The notes under the pieces were generated by a model, which saw only the letters and a list, made by a program, of their open reading frames with translations, was not told the DNA's origin and ran no database searches. This document shows positions 23,800 through 35,771 of a stretch of DNA of 64,000 bases, one piece after another (positions within the stretch are counted from its first letter, which is position 1; each line of letters starts with the position of its first letter). Source of the stretch: JBQTHD01 sp052390275 (GTDB taxonomy: Bacteria > Actinomycetota > Acidimicrobiia > Acidimicrobiales > AC-14); the NCBI GenBank assembly GCA_052390275.1, contig JBQTHD010000033.1, forward strand, positions 1 through 64,000, given 5' to 3'. The translations under genes were made by a program, and so were the position numbers.

Positions 23800-24023
23800 G
23801 CGCGCCGGCCCTCTCATGGGCGATGAGGGTGGGTCATCACCGCCACTGGCGACTGAGCACTGGGGTCGGTGGCCGTTTGGGGGACCCCTCCCCCTTCACC
23901 GTTGGCGGGGTTTTGCCTCATGATGCCCACGTGCCCGTGGCGGTGGGTACCGGTGGAATGGGGGTCGGCCGTGGCCGGGCGGATGGCCCGCCGCCCCCAT
24001 CCCCGAGCGTTCCCGCTCAGCCG

Positions 24024-25208
24024 CTAAAAATAATGGTCAACTACAGTTGCCGCTGCCTCCTTCGCTCTCTGGCCCACCGAACGTCTCCGCCAACGACGCG
24101 ACACCAGTTCCCGGGACATCGATAAGTCCTGTGCGAAATCTTCGTCGAGGGTTGCCACCAAGGCGGGATCGAAGACGACCAGGTTCACCTCGTCGTCGAG
24201 CACCAGAGAACGCCGGTTGAAGTTGGCCGATCCCACGGTGGCCACCTGGCCATCGACGGTGAGCACTTTGGCATGAAGCATCGTTGGCTGGTAGGCCCAG
24301 ATCCTTACCCCTTCGTCGAGCAGCCTCTGGTAGCGGGATTCGCCGGCCAACTGGACGAAGCGCTTGTCGGCGTGGGGGCCAGGCACCAGGACCCGGACCT
24401 CGACCCCTCGGCGGGCAGCGGCCACCAACAGATCGGTGGTCCCCGGATCGGGCACGAAGTAGGCGGTGGTGATCCACAGGCGCTGATCAGCGAGGCACAG
24501 CAGAGACCGCATCAGGGTGGTGATGTCGCTCCACTTGGCCGCCGACTCCCCCCGCACGACCTGGACGGTCGACTCCCCGTTTTGGGGCTGGGCAGGAAAC
24601 CGGTCCACTTTGGCGTCGAAGATCTGGTGCTCGCTTTCCGCCCAGTTGGCCAGAAAGGCGGCGCGCAACCCGTCAACGGCTGGACCCCGCAGCGAGAAGT
24701 GGGTGTCCCGCCACTCGGCGGGGCCTCGCGCATCACCCTTCCACTCATCGGCGATTCCCACCCCCCCGGTGAAGGCCACCTCCTCGTCGCAGATCAAAAC
24801 CTTGCGGTGAGTGCGATGGTTGTTGACCCAGGGGCGCCGGTGATCGAGTGGGCGGAACCACTCGACCAGACATCCGGCCTCGCGCATCCGCTCCACCAGG
24901 GAAGGATCCATGGTGTGGGCACCGAACGCGTCCAGCAGCACCCGGACGCGAACCCCGGCCCGAGCCCGTTGAGCCAACACCTCGGCCACCTGTCGACCAA
25001 TATCGCCTTCCCAGTAGACGAAGGTCAGAAAGTCCACCGTCGAACGGGCTTCGTCGATGGCGGCGAGGATGGCGGGAAAGATCTGGTTGCCGTTGCGCAG
25101 GACCTCGATCTGGTTGCCCTCGGTGGCCGGCACCCCCAAGAGGCCCTCCAAGCTGCGCCGATACCGTTGCGCCTCCACCTGGGTCACGCTAACCCTCGAC
25201 GTTTCCAC
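24024..25208 (-). CDS. Phospholipase D-like / cardiolipin synthase-type protein
   Basis: A 394-residue protein with two HKD phospholipase D motifs: HRTHRKVLICDEEVAFTGG in the first half and HAKVLTVDGQVATVGSANFN in the second. This is the layout of bacterial cardiolipin synthases, which join two phosphatidyl groups in the membrane. No N-terminal membrane helices are present, so it may be peripheral. I chose GTG 25208 (AAGGTGA upstream) because the open frame further upstream runs into the end of the YihY gene. It follows that gene on the same strand by about 70 bases and may be the last gene of the stress operon. Confidence 0.88.
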   Translation of the reverse strand: METSRVSVTQVEAQRYRRSLEGLLGVPATEGNQIEVLRNGNQIFPAILAAIDEARSTVDFLTFVYWEGDIGRQVAEVLAQRARAGVRVRVLLDAFGAHTMDPSLVERMREAGCLVEWFRPLDHRRPWVNNHRTHRKVLICDEEVAFTGGVGIADEWKGDARGPAEWRDTHFSLRGPAVDGLRAAFLANWAESEHQIFDAKVDRFPAQPQNGESTVQVVRGESAAKWSDITTLMRSLLCLADQRLWITTAYFVPDPGTTDLLVAAARRGVEVRVLVPGPHADKRFVQLAGESRYQRLLDEGVRIWAYQPTMLHAKVLTVDGQVATVGSANFNRRSLVLDDEVNLVVFDPALVATLDEDFAQDLSMSRELVSRRWRRRSVGQRAKEAAATVVDHYF

Positions 25209-25281
25209 CTCAGTCTCACCTTCGGACCGTATTCCCGCCGATCCCGATAGTCCCAGGGCAGAGGTAGCAGAGGTGGCGGAG

Positions 25282-26301
25282 CTAGCTCCTGCCAACCCTG
25301 ACCGTCCCGTTGGGGTCCACCCGTAAGGTGTTTCCCTGGGTAACCGTCCCCGCGCCTTCGCTCCTCGGTCCATCGCCGTTGGTTCGGGACAACGTCTTGT
25401 CCTCACCTGACCGGGTCGGGTTCGGTGATGCCTCGGACGCTCGCCGTTCCAGTTCTGCGTTCAACTCCCCCCCCAGGATCACCGCCAGAGCGGTGAGGTA
25501 GAGCCACAGCAGCAGGACCACTACCCCGGCCAGGGATCCGTAGGTCTCGGCGTAATTGCCGATTGACGAAACGTAGAGCGAGAAGCCAAGCGAGGCGAGC
25601 AGCCAGATCACCGCCGCGAGGGCGGCGCCGGGGCTCAACCAGGTAATCCTGGGAGGCTGGCGGTTGGGGGCGACCCCGTAGAAGATGGCGAAGAGGAAGC
25701 CCAGGGCGGCCAGAGACAGGATCAGGCGTACCGGTGTCCAAGCCAGATCGAAGACCGCCCCCAGGCCAAAGGCCCGGGCCAGGGCCTCACCCAGGGGCTT
25801 GCCGAATACGGTCAGGATGGTCGATATGCCGCCGACGATCAGCGTGGCCACGACCAGACCCAGCCCCACCAACCGGCGCTTGAACCAGGACCGCGGCTCG
25901 GACACGTCGTAGGCGACATCCAGACCGTTCTGCATCGCCACCATGCCCGACGACGCTCCGAACAGGGCCAACGCCAGGCCGAACACGGCCGCCACAACCG
26001 ACCCGCCCTTGGGTTCTTCGTCGGCTCGATCGACCGCCTCAACCAGTACGTCGGCTGCATCGGCCGGAAGGGCCGAGCGGATGGTGTCGACCACCGAGTC
26101 GGTGGTGGCCGGGCCCAGGTTCAGAAAGCCGATCAGCCCGACGGCGGCGATCAGGGTGGGGAACACGGCCAGGAACCAATAGAAGGCCATACCCGCGGCG
26201 GTCAGAGAGGCCCGATCATCCTTGAACTCCGCCGCCGTGCCTTTGGCCGCCGCCTTCCAATCTTCCCCATGGAGGAGAAGAGGGGAGGAAGGCGCCGACA
26301 C
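25282..26301 (-). CDS. YihY/BrkB-family membrane protein
   Basis: A 339-residue protein with six membrane helices and the YihY/BrkB (formerly ribonuclease BN) layout: DDRASLTAAGMAFYWFLAVFP at the first helix, ALFGASSGMVAMQNGLDVAYD, and GSLAGVVVLLLWLYLTALAVILGGELNAELE at the end (in part: LLLWLYLTALAVILGGEL). The C-terminal 50 residues are polar and disordered. The function of the family is unresolved; transport or envelope roles have been proposed. The start is GTG 26301, 54 bases after glgX. It lies between glgX and the PLD gene, all on the minus strand. Confidence 0.88.
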   Translation of the reverse strand: MSAPSSPLLLHGEDWKAAAKGTAAEFKDDRASLTAAGMAFYWFLAVFPTLIAAVGLIGFLNLGPATTDSVVDTIRSALPADAADVLVEAVDRADEEPKGGSVVAAVFGLALALFGASSGMVAMQNGLDVAYDVSEPRSWFKRRLVGLGLVVATLIVGGISTILTVFGKPLGEALARAFGLGAVFDLAWTPVRLILSLAALGFLFAIFYGVAPNRQPPRITWLSPGAALAAVIWLLASLGFSLYVSSIGNYAETYGSLAGVVVLLLWLYLTALAVILGGELNAELERRASEASPNPTRSGEDKTLSRTNGDGPRSEGAGTVTQGNTLRVDPNGTVRVGRS

Positions 26302-26355
26302 GATCCCGCCTCTACCCGCTCAGCCCCCGTCCAACCCATTGACTGAGTTTCCGGG

Positions 26356-28514
<2,159 letters not shown>

Positions 28515-28515
<1 letters not shown>

Positions 28516-30359
28516 CAGCGTTGGTCCCCCTGGTTCCAGGTTCCCGCCAGCGAAGCAGCCGCCGTCAGGCTGCCCGCGGCCAGGGCGGCTGCCTCGCTGG
28601 CGGAGGAGGGTTCGACCGAGGCCATCCTGACCACGGCGACGCTATCGGGGGGCAGGGCAATTCCCCTGAGGTCAGGCACCAATCCGGGACCCGAGCACAT
28701 GGCCACCTCCGCCACCGCAACGTCGAGGACCAAAGAGTTCGCGCCCAAGTTGCCCGCCACCAGCCACGAGCCTCGTCGCATGAACAGCCCTCCGGTCCCC
28801 GCGTCATGGTCCACCTCCAAGGAGTTCAATCGGGGATCGGTGAACTCCTCGTGCCTCCGGCGAAGGGCCATCAGGCCCCGGTACCAGTCAGCCATCCGAG
28901 CATGGTCACCCGAGCCGGCCTCAGTCCAGTTCAGCCGGCTGGCCTCGTAGGTGCGCTGTTCACAGGGGTCCAGCACGGCCGAGGCCGCCCACGAGAACCC
29001 GGCGAACTCGGCCAGGCGGCCCTGACGCACCGCTTCGGCAAGGTCTCGCGAGGAGTGGTCGCAGAAGTAGGCGAACGGAGTGGAGGCGGCCCACTCCTCG
29101 CCGGCGAAAAGCATGGGCGTGAAGGGGCCCAGGAGCAGGAATGCCGCCGCCACCTGGCACCTCGCCAATCCGGTCAGGTGGGCCAGGCGCTCGCCCGCTG
29201 CCCGATTTCCGACCTGGTCATGGGTTTGGAGGCTCACTACGAAGGGACTGCCCCTCCGGTGCGTATGGAGCGACCCGTGAGCCCGGCCCCGGTGTGCCGA
29301 TCGGTTTCCCTCGTAGACCCAGGCCCGGCGCAGGGCTTTGGCGATCGACCCGGGCTCGGAGTAGTCCCGGTAGTAGCCGGTGTCCTCCCCGGTAAGAGCC
29401 ACGTGCCATGCATGGTGCCAATCGTCGGCCCAGACCGCATCGGCTCCCCAACCACCGGAATCCGTCGGGCGGGAGACCCGGGGATCGTTGCCGTCATGTT
29501 CGGCGATCACCCAGAGGGTCCGCCCACACTGAGCCTCCAGCGCCCTGACCTCGTCGGTCAACTCGGCCACCAGATGCCGGGGAGATCGGTCGACGAGGGC
29601 ATGCACGGCATCGAGGCGGAGACCGTCGAGGTGGAAATCGCGGAGCCACATCAAGGCGTTGCCGATCAGGAACTGGCGAACTTCGTCACTCCCTGGTCCG
29701 TCCAGGTTGACGGCGTGACCCCAGGCGGTGGCGGCCGAAGGATGGAGGTAGGGGCCGAACTCGCCCAGGAAGTTCCCGGTGGGGCCGAAGTGGTTGTAGA
29801 CCACGTCGAGGACCACGGCCAGGCCCCGGCTGTGGCAGGCGTCGACCAGGGTCCGTAACCCGTTCGGACCACCGTAGTGGTGGTGAGGGGCGAAAAGGTT
29901 GACTCCGTCGTAGCCCCATCCGTAGGTGCCGGGGAACTGCGCAACCGGCATCAACTCGATCGCGTCCACACCCAGTCCGCAGAGGTGGTCCAGTTGCTCG
30001 GCGACGCCGGCAAAGGTGCCAGCAGGGCTGAAGGTGCCCACGTGCAGTTCGTAGAGAACCGACCCCGCAAGGGGCCGACCCCGCCAGCCGTGATCGCTCC
30101 AGGCGAAGCCGGGGTCGACCATCGCAGACAAGCCCAGAGGACCGTCGGGCTGCGAAGCAGACCGCGGGTCGGCCCGCAGTTCTCCGCCGTCAAGCGAGAA
30201 GCCGTACCGACTACCCGTCTCCATAACCGGACCGAGCCACCAGCCCCCGCCCGCCGGCGCCATCGGGTGGGTGACCCCGTCTATACAGACGTCAACGTGC
30301 GTTGGCGTCGGCGCCCACAATGCCAGCGGCTCACCCGTCCGCGGGACCCGATCAGTCAC
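28515..30359 (-). CDS. treZ: Maltooligosyltrehalose trehalohydrolase
   Basis: A 614-residue GH13 enzyme that cuts trehalose from maltooligosyltrehalose. It has an N-terminal beta-sandwich (LALWAPTPTHVDVCIDG), then WGYDGVNLFAPHHHYGGP, LDVVYNHFGPTGN, DGLRLDAVHAL, VIAEHDGNDPR and SLQTHDQVGNRA, all typical of TreZ. The GTG at 30359 overlaps the treY stop by 8 bases; an upstream ATG in the same frame at 30446 lies within treY and gives a non-homologous N-terminus. It is the middle gene of treY-treZ-glgX. Confidence 0.95.
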
Positions 30360-33222
30360 GGCGCAGGACCGCCACCGGAAGGTCCGACCACAGGGCGGCC
30401 ACCGGCACCAGACCCGACCGATGGACGCGGCCGGTGAGAACGTCACACCATGAGCCGGGCCCTAGACGAACCGCCGCGTCAGACCCGGATCCGTCACGCC
30501 GGCCAGCGAGGACCAGCCTGGGAACCACCACAGCCAGATCCTGCCCCCGGGAAAAGGCCACGGTGTGGTCGGCCCCCCGACCCTCAACCTCCAGGGAGTT
30601 GTAGCTCTGGGTGAAGGGGCCGGGATGATCCCGGCGGAACCTCAGGATCCCTTGAATCAGCCGAAGCTTCAGTGCCCCCGGATCCGGATCGGAGCCATCG
30701 GTGCTGGTGCCGGTGCCGGCCGAGTACGTCTGTGAATCAAGCCCCGCCAGGAGGCCGGCCAGCCCGGCGAAGTCGACCGGGCGCCGATTGTCGGGGTCCA
30801 CCAAACGCTCATCGATGACCTCGCCGCCCTGATAGATGTCGGGCACCCCCGGACAGGTGAGCAAGAGCGTGGTCTGGGCCAGGGAGGTGACCCGGGCTGC
30901 CGACAGAAGGCCCACGTCTTCCAGGAGGACCCGAAGCAGCTTCCCCACCCGGACGTCGGTGGCAACCCCCCGGGCGAAGGCGTTCAGGCCGCCCTCGTAA
31001 GCCGGGTCGGGTTCGGCCCAACTGGTGCGCTGGCCGGCCTCCCGGGCCGACTTGAGGGCCACCGCCGCCAGGCGATCGGCTTCTATGGGCCAGGTGCCGA
31101 CCAGCGTCTGGTGGATGGTGTACTCAGCAACGGGGTCCGACCAGCGTCGGCGCCGGTGGGCGTCAACCACCGAGTCCAGGTCGGTGAGAAACTTTGCCCA
31201 TTCACGGGTCGCCTCGGCCAACAACGCGATCCTCGCCCGGACGTCGCTGCTGCGCTTGGTGTCGTGGGTGGACAGTGTGAGCATGGAAGCGGGGTTCCTC
31301 TCCGCACGCCGCGTCATCGCCCGGTGGAAGTCCTCGACGCAGCCGCCGAATCGTCCGGGGTCACAGCCCACCTCGTTCAAGGACAGGAGCCGAGGGAACT
31401 GGTAAAAGGCCCGGTCCTCCACCCCTTTGGCCATTACCGGTCCGCAGACCTGTGCCATCCGCCGGGCCAGCTCCTCGGCCTCGCCCCCCGCCACCGGAGC
31501 CAGGGCACAGCCGGCCAGGAAGCCGACCAGCTCGGCATCGAGGTCCGGGCGGCGGCGGATGACATCCGCCTCGGCCCGAGCCACGTCCCGGCGAGCCATG
31601 CCCCCGCCGGCCATATCCCCGCCGGCCATGGCCCCGCCGGCCATGTCCCCGCCGGCCATGTCCCCGCCGGCCATCTCCGGGCTCGCGTGCCCGCCGGGCG
31701 AGGAGGCAGGGTCCCCGATAGGTGGGCCCTCGGCCCCGGATGCCTCATAAACCCGGTAGACGCCGAGAGCGGACAAGAGCTCCACCAGAGTCTCGGTCAG
31801 GGTGAGGCGGGAGTGGTCCCGGTGGCGGCGGTTTCGGTCGCAGATGCTCGACGCCAGCCGGGTCAGTCGAGCCAACTCGGCACCCAGATCAGTACACAGA
31901 ACGTGGCGCCTGGCTTGGCGGGCAACTTCGGGCCACGGACGCGCTTCATCGGTGAAGGAGCGGAAGCACCGATCCATGGCCTCCTCGCCCCGCGTATCGG
32001 TGTAGAGCTCAGCCGTACTTCGAAGAAAGTCATAACCGGTGCTTCCCGCCACCGGCCAGGCGCCCGGCAACTCCTCCCCGTTCACTCCACTGCGAACCGA
32101 TCCCCGGTCATCGCCGCCGGTTGCCCCCGGAATGCCGGGGGCCGCCGGCGGGGCCAGGATCTTCTCCACCACCAGCCAGGCCCCGGGAGCCGCCTCCGCC
32201 AGCCGGGTGAGATAGCCATCGGGATCGGCCAACCCGTCCAAATGATCCACCCGCAGGCCAGCCACGTCCCCCCGATGCACCAGGGCGAGGGCCAGCCAGT
32301 GGCTCGAGTCGAACACCTCCTGGTCTTCCACCCGTAGCCCGACCAACGACTCGATGGTGAAGAAGCGGCGATAGTCGATCTGGTCGGCCGCCGTCCGCCA
32401 CCAGGCCAGGCGGTAGTTCTGCTCCCGCAGAACCTGATCAAGTTCCTCCACCTCACGGGAAAGTTCCAAACACGCCGTATCAACCGCTGAGGCAACATCC
32501 TCCCGGGCCAGAATTTCGTCAAGGCGAGATGACAAGCTTTCCCGTAACGCCATACCTCGCGCCACCACCTCGGGGGAGTCCGTAAGCGACGGACGGGGCA
32601 GATCCCCATAGTGCCGGGCCAGCCCATCGAGATGATCGGCCGGGGCGCCGGACAACAGATTGGCTGCCCGACCCATGACCCAGGGGTACGAATGCGGGCA
32701 GAGAGGTAGAACGTGTGGCCCGTAGCGAACCACGATCTCGTTGTCGTGACGAACCACTGTCAGCGAACCAGCTTCGATCTCCCTTCCGTAGTGGTCCTCG
32801 AGGATCGGCACCAGGACGGTCAGGTCATCGCAGAGGTCGTTGGACCAGTCGATGTCGAAGAACCGGGCCCAGGGACTGGCCGGTCCGTTCTTGAGAACGT
32901 CCCACCACCAGAGGTTGTCATGATGGGTTGACATATGGTTGGGGACGATGTCCAGAACCAGTCCCAGGCCGCAGGCCTGTGTGGCCATGACCATGGCGTC
33001 CCAGCCCTCTATCCCGCCCAGCACCGGGTCGAGGCGCGCCGGGTCGGCCACGTCATAGCCGTGGGTGCTCCCCGGCGCGGCGGCGAACGGCGGAGAAAGG
33101 TAGAGGTGGCTCACCCCCAGGTCACTCAGGTACTCGGCCATTGACGCGACCGTGGCGAAGGTCACCCCCTCGCGCAGTCCGATCCGGTAGGTGGCGCGCG
33201 GAACCGCCGGCGGGGTCGTCAA
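30352..33222 (-). CDS. treY: Maltooligosyltrehalose synthase
   Basis: A 956-residue GH13 enzyme that converts the reducing-end alpha-1,4 bond of a maltodextrin to alpha,alpha-1,1. YRIGLREGVTFATVA, LYLSPPFAAAPGSTHGYDV, VLDIVPNHMS, GLRVDHLDGLADPDGY and STHDTKRSSDVRARI are TreY signatures. The TTG at 33222 overlaps the upstream SRPBCC stop (TTGA) and is the start that fits homology. The protein is longer than usual (about 700-830), in part because of an insertion near residues 515-545. That insertion consists of a Met-Ala-Gly-Gly-Asp tandem repeat, coded by a 15-bp minisatellite. The catalytic regions are intact. Confidence 0.93.
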   Translation of the reverse strand: MTTPPAVPRATYRIGLREGVTFATVASMAEYLSDLGVSHLYLSPPFAAAPGSTHGYDVADPARLDPVLGGIEGWDAMVMATQACGLGLVLDIVPNHMSTHHDNLWWWDVLKNGPASPWARFFDIDWSNDLCDDLTVLVPILEDHYGREIEAGSLTVVRHDNEIVVRYGPHVLPLCPHSYPWVMGRAANLLSGAPADHLDGLARHYGDLPRPSLTDSPEVVARGMALRESLSSRLDEILAREDVASAVDTACLELSREVEELDQVLREQNYRLAWWRTAADQIDYRRFFTIESLVGLRVEDQEVFDSSHWLALALVHRGDVAGLRVDHLDGLADPDGYLTRLAEAAPGAWLVVEKILAPPAAPGIPGATGGDDRGSVRSGVNGEELPGAWPVAGSTGYDFLRSTAELYTDTRGEEAMDRCFRSFTDEARPWPEVARQARRHVLCTDLGAELARLTRLASSICDRNRRHRDHSRLTLTETLVELLSALGVYRVYEASGAEGPPIGDPASSPGGHASPEMAGGDMAGGDMAGGAMAGGDMAGGGMARRDVARAEADVIRRRPDLDAELVGFLAGCALAPVAGGEAEELARRMAQVCGPVMAKGVEDRAFYQFPRLLSLNEVGCDPGRFGGCVEDFHRAMTRRAERNPASMLTLSTHDTKRSSDVRARIALLAEATREWAKFLTDLDSVVDAHRRRRWSDPVAEYTIHQTLVGTWPIEADRLAAVALKSAREAGQRTSWAEPDPAYEGGLNAFARGVATDVRVGKLLRVLLEDVGLLSAARVTSLAQTTLLLTCPGVPDIYQGGEVIDERLVDPDNRRPVDFAGLAGLLAGLDSQTYSAGTGTSTDGSDPDPGALKLRLIQGILRFRRDHPGPFTQSYNSLEVEGRGADHTVAFSRGQDLAVVVPRLVLAGRRDGSGSDAAVRLGPGSWCDVLTGRVHRSGLVPVAALWSDLPVAVLRRD
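31602..31676. repeat. 15-bp tandem repeat inside treY (five copies)
   Basis: Five head-to-tail copies of CCCCGCCGGCCATGT, differing only in the last two bases, encode an in-frame Met-Ala-Gly-Gly-(Asp/Ala/Gly) pentapeptide in treY. Period 15 keeps the frame, so copy number can vary without breaking the gene. Confidence 0.92.
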
Positions 33223-33743
33223 TCGCCCGAAGTGGTTCGGGCCACGGCCTGGGCATCGGCCGCCGGGGTCCCGGGATTCTGCCGGCCAGGCTCGATGCGG
33301 GCCTGTCGTCGATTCCTCTCCTCCGCCGTCCTCCGCAGCCGAAGCAGCGTCCAGGAGTTTCGTGCGGCCATGGCCTGATTTAGTCCCAGGTGCCAGACCC
33401 GGGCCCCCGGGCCCCCGATGGCAACCTCGGTCATCTCGACGTCGGTACCCGCCCCCTGGGGCGTGAGAACAAACTCCACCCGATTGATCCAAAGCGGCAT
33501 CATTCGGGCCCGCATGACCAGCCGATTGGGCGGATCAGCCTCCAGAATTCGACTGCGATCGCGAAGGATGAAGGGCCCCACGCCCAGGGTGTGATGTATC
33601 TGGGTCCCCACTTCCGGCCACCGGGGATCGAAGTGTCGGATCCGCTTGGCGCCGACCACGAAACCTCCATAGGTCCGAGGATCCGACAGAACCCCGAAAA
33701 CGATTTCCGGTGAGGCTTCCACCCGGATGCGGTTGACGGCCAT
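33219..33743 (-). CDS. SRPBCC/START-fold ligand-binding protein
   Basis: A 174-residue protein of the SRPBCC superfamily. MAVNRIRVEASPEIVFGVLSD is the typical first strand and helix. GTQIHHTLGVGPFILRDRS and PNRLVMRARMMPLW form the sheet of the hydrophobic cavity, and WHLGLNQAMAARNSWTLLRL the long C-terminal helix. A basic, Gln/Pro-rich tail follows. Members bind or transform hydrophobic molecules; this ligand is unknown. It ends overlapping treY and starts 12 bases after the SDR stop, so it belongs to the same operon. Confidence 0.85.
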   Translation of the reverse strand: MAVNRIRVEASPEIVFGVLSDPRTYGGFVVGAKRIRHFDPRWPEVGTQIHHTLGVGPFILRDRSRILEADPPNRLVMRARMMPLWINRVEFVLTPQGAGTDVEMTEVAIGGPGARVWHLGLNQAMAARNSWTLLRLRRTAEERNRRQARIEPGRQNPGTPAADAQAVARTTSGD

Positions 33744-33755
33744 CGCTTGCGCTCG

Positions 33756-34574
33756 TCAGGACCCGAGCGCCGCCTGGGCCACCCGGTCCTTGGCCTGGTC
33801 GGGAAGCACCCGATCCAGGGCCGCCACGACCACAGAATCAGGACCGACCCGGTAGCGCGCCTTGGGATGGCCCGAGGTCATGGCCTGCCCGATGACCTGG
33901 GCGGCGGTGGCCGGCCCCTCCATGTTGGGCCGGGCCCGGGCAAGTACCCACAACGATCGGTCGTAGGAGTCCGGATGGGCACTTGCACGACGCCGCCGGG
34001 CCAGGTCCCTGCGGGCCTGGGCCCAGATGCCGGTCCTCAGCCCCGCTGGCTCGACCAGGATCACGTCGACCCCGTCAGCCGCAGCCTCCCATCTCAGTGC
34101 ATCGGTCACGGCCGACAACCCGTGCTTGGCCGCCTGGTACCAACCCGTCATCGGGGCGGTGGCTGCCGACAGAACGGAGGAGACGTTGACAATTCGTCCC
34201 TCACCCCGGGCCCGCATCCCCGGAAGTGCCAGCGAGGCCAGGTACATGGGGGCGACCACCATGGCCGCCAACTGCTCCCGTGCCTGCTCCGGCGGAACGT
34301 CGGCCACTCGGCCGACATTCATGTAGCCAGCGTTGTTGACCAACCCCCACGGCTCGACCGCCTCGATCACCCTCCGGCAGCCGGCATCGTCGGTCACCTC
34401 TAGAATCTCGGTGTCCACGGATAGGCCCTGGTCAGCCGCCGCCCGCTCCAAAACAGCAGCCTTGGCCGGGCTGCGCACGGTGCCCACCACATCGAAACCC
34501 AGACGGGCCAACTCCAGAGCCGTCTGGAGCCCGACCCCGGAGTTGGCCCCCGTGACCAGCACCCGACGGATCAT
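33756..34574 (-). CDS. Short-chain dehydrogenase/reductase
   Basis: A 272-residue SDR with the NAD(P)-binding motif TGANSGVG (about residues 8-15), the NNAG structural motif (LVNNAGYMN) and the catalytic set Ser (VNVSSVLS), Tyr-x3-Lys (WYQAAKHG). The substrate is not evident. The ATG at 34574 overlaps the stop of the upstream LLM gene by four bases (ATGA), so the pair is translationally coupled. Both may act on the same small molecule. Confidence 0.92.
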   Translation of the reverse strand: MIRRVLVTGANSGVGLQTALELARLGFDVVGTVRSPAKAAVLERAAADQGLSVDTEILEVTDDAGCRRVIEAVEPWGLVNNAGYMNVGRVADVPPEQAREQLAAMVVAPMYLASLALPGMRARGEGRIVNVSSVLSAATAPMTGWYQAAKHGLSAVTDALRWEAAADGVDVILVEPAGLRTGIWAQARRDLARRRRASAHPDSYDRSLWVLARARPNMEGPATAAQVIGQAMTSGHPKARYRVGPDSVVVAALDRVLPDQAKDRVAQAALGS

Positions 34575-35647
34575 GGCTGCGGGGCCGATGGCAGGTTCGA
34601 CGTCCTTGCCGACCCCGTAGCCGACCCCGTTGCTGGCCCCGTTCCCGACGCGGTTGCCGGCACTGAACCCGTGGGCGATCCCGCCGACCGGCGCTGGCGC
34701 AGCGCCGGCTCCAGATGGTCGGACCAGAAGGCAAGAAAGCCATCCTGATCGGGCCCGATCTGGTGCAGATATACGTGGTCGTATCCAGCGTCGGCGTAGG
34801 CCGAGATCGTCTCGATGACCGGTTCGGGATCCGGACCACACGGGATGGACGAAGCCACGTCCTCGGGACGAACCATCCCGGCGGCCTGCTCGAAGTGGGT
34901 CCAGGTGGGGAGGTCCTGGGATAGCTGGCCGGGGATGGCAGCGTTGGGCCACAAGCGGTGGGCCAGCCGTCGGGCGTCGTCAGTTTTAGCTGACCAGCAG
35001 ACGTTCACCTGGGCAAAGAGAGGCCCGCCGCCGCCCGACTCCCGGTAGCGATCGATGGTCTCGGCCTCCGGGGAATGCCCCCAGTAGCCGTCGCCGATCT
35101 CGGCGGCCAACTCAACGGCCGCGGGTCCGAAACCCGAGACCACCACCGGCGGGGGCCTCTCCGGCGGATCAAAGAGGCGGGCGTTCTCGACGGTGAAGTG
35201 GCAACCGTGATGGTCCACCGTCTCCCCGGTCCACAGCGAGCGGATGATGGCCACGGCCTCAGCCAACATCTCTCTACGAACTTCCGGTGGCGGCCAGCGC
35301 AGGCCCGTTATGTGTTCGTTCAGTGCCTCGCCCGTGCCCACCCCGAAGGTGAATCGGTCACCGCACAACAACGCTGTCGTGGCGGTGGCCTGGGCCAGCA
35401 CCGCCGGGTGGATGCGCATGATCGGGCAGGTGACGCCCACCGCCAGTTCGATGGTCGACGTCGACTGGGCCAGCGCCCCCAGGACCGACCAGACGAAGGG
35501 GCTGTGGCCCTGGGACTGGGTCCAGGGGTGGTAGTGATCCGAAATCGAAAGGAAATCGAACCCCCGCCCCTCGGCTGCCGCCCCGTGGCCGACCAATTCC
35601 CGGGGCCGGAGTTCCTCACTCGAAAGCGTGTAGCCGATCTTCAGCAC
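34571..35647 (-). CDS. F420-dependent LLM-class oxidoreductase
   Basis: A luciferase-like monooxygenase-fold enzyme of about 358 residues that should use coenzyme F420. LKIGYTLSSEELRPREL, FDFLSISDHYHPW, GVTCPIMRIHPAVLAQA, RFTFGVGTGEALNEHI and DGYWGHSP are characteristic of the TIGR03557 type. GTG 35647 (just before LKIGYT) is preferred; the frame is open to 35683. The last 30 residues are a Gly/Ser/Thr/Ala low-complexity tail. It is the first gene of the trehalose operon after a gap of about 120 bases from the sigma factor gene. Confidence 0.9.
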   Translation of the reverse strand: MLKIGYTLSSEELRPRELVGHGAAAEGRGFDFLSISDHYHPWTQSQGHSPFVWSVLGALAQSTSTIELAVGVTCPIMRIHPAVLAQATATTALLCGDRFTFGVGTGEALNEHITGLRWPPPEVRREMLAEAVAIIRSLWTGETVDHHGCHFTVENARLFDPPERPPPVVVSGFGPAAVELAAEIGDGYWGHSPEAETIDRYRESGGGGPLFAQVNVCWSAKTDDARRLAHRLWPNAAIPGQLSQDLPTWTHFEQAAGMVRPEDVASSIPCGPDPEPVIETISAYADAGYDHVYLHQIGPDQDGFLAFWSDHLEPALRQRRSAGSPTGSVPATASGTGPATGSATGSARTSNLPSAPQP

Positions 35648-35771
35648 CGGTCCCACCCTCTGCGCAAAGCCCAACCTGGCCACACAACCCGGGAGAGAAA
35701 GTCACTGACCACGCCGGTGCCCTTCCCATCCGGGGCCAGCCCTAACCCGGAATGAGGATCTGGCCCATCGA

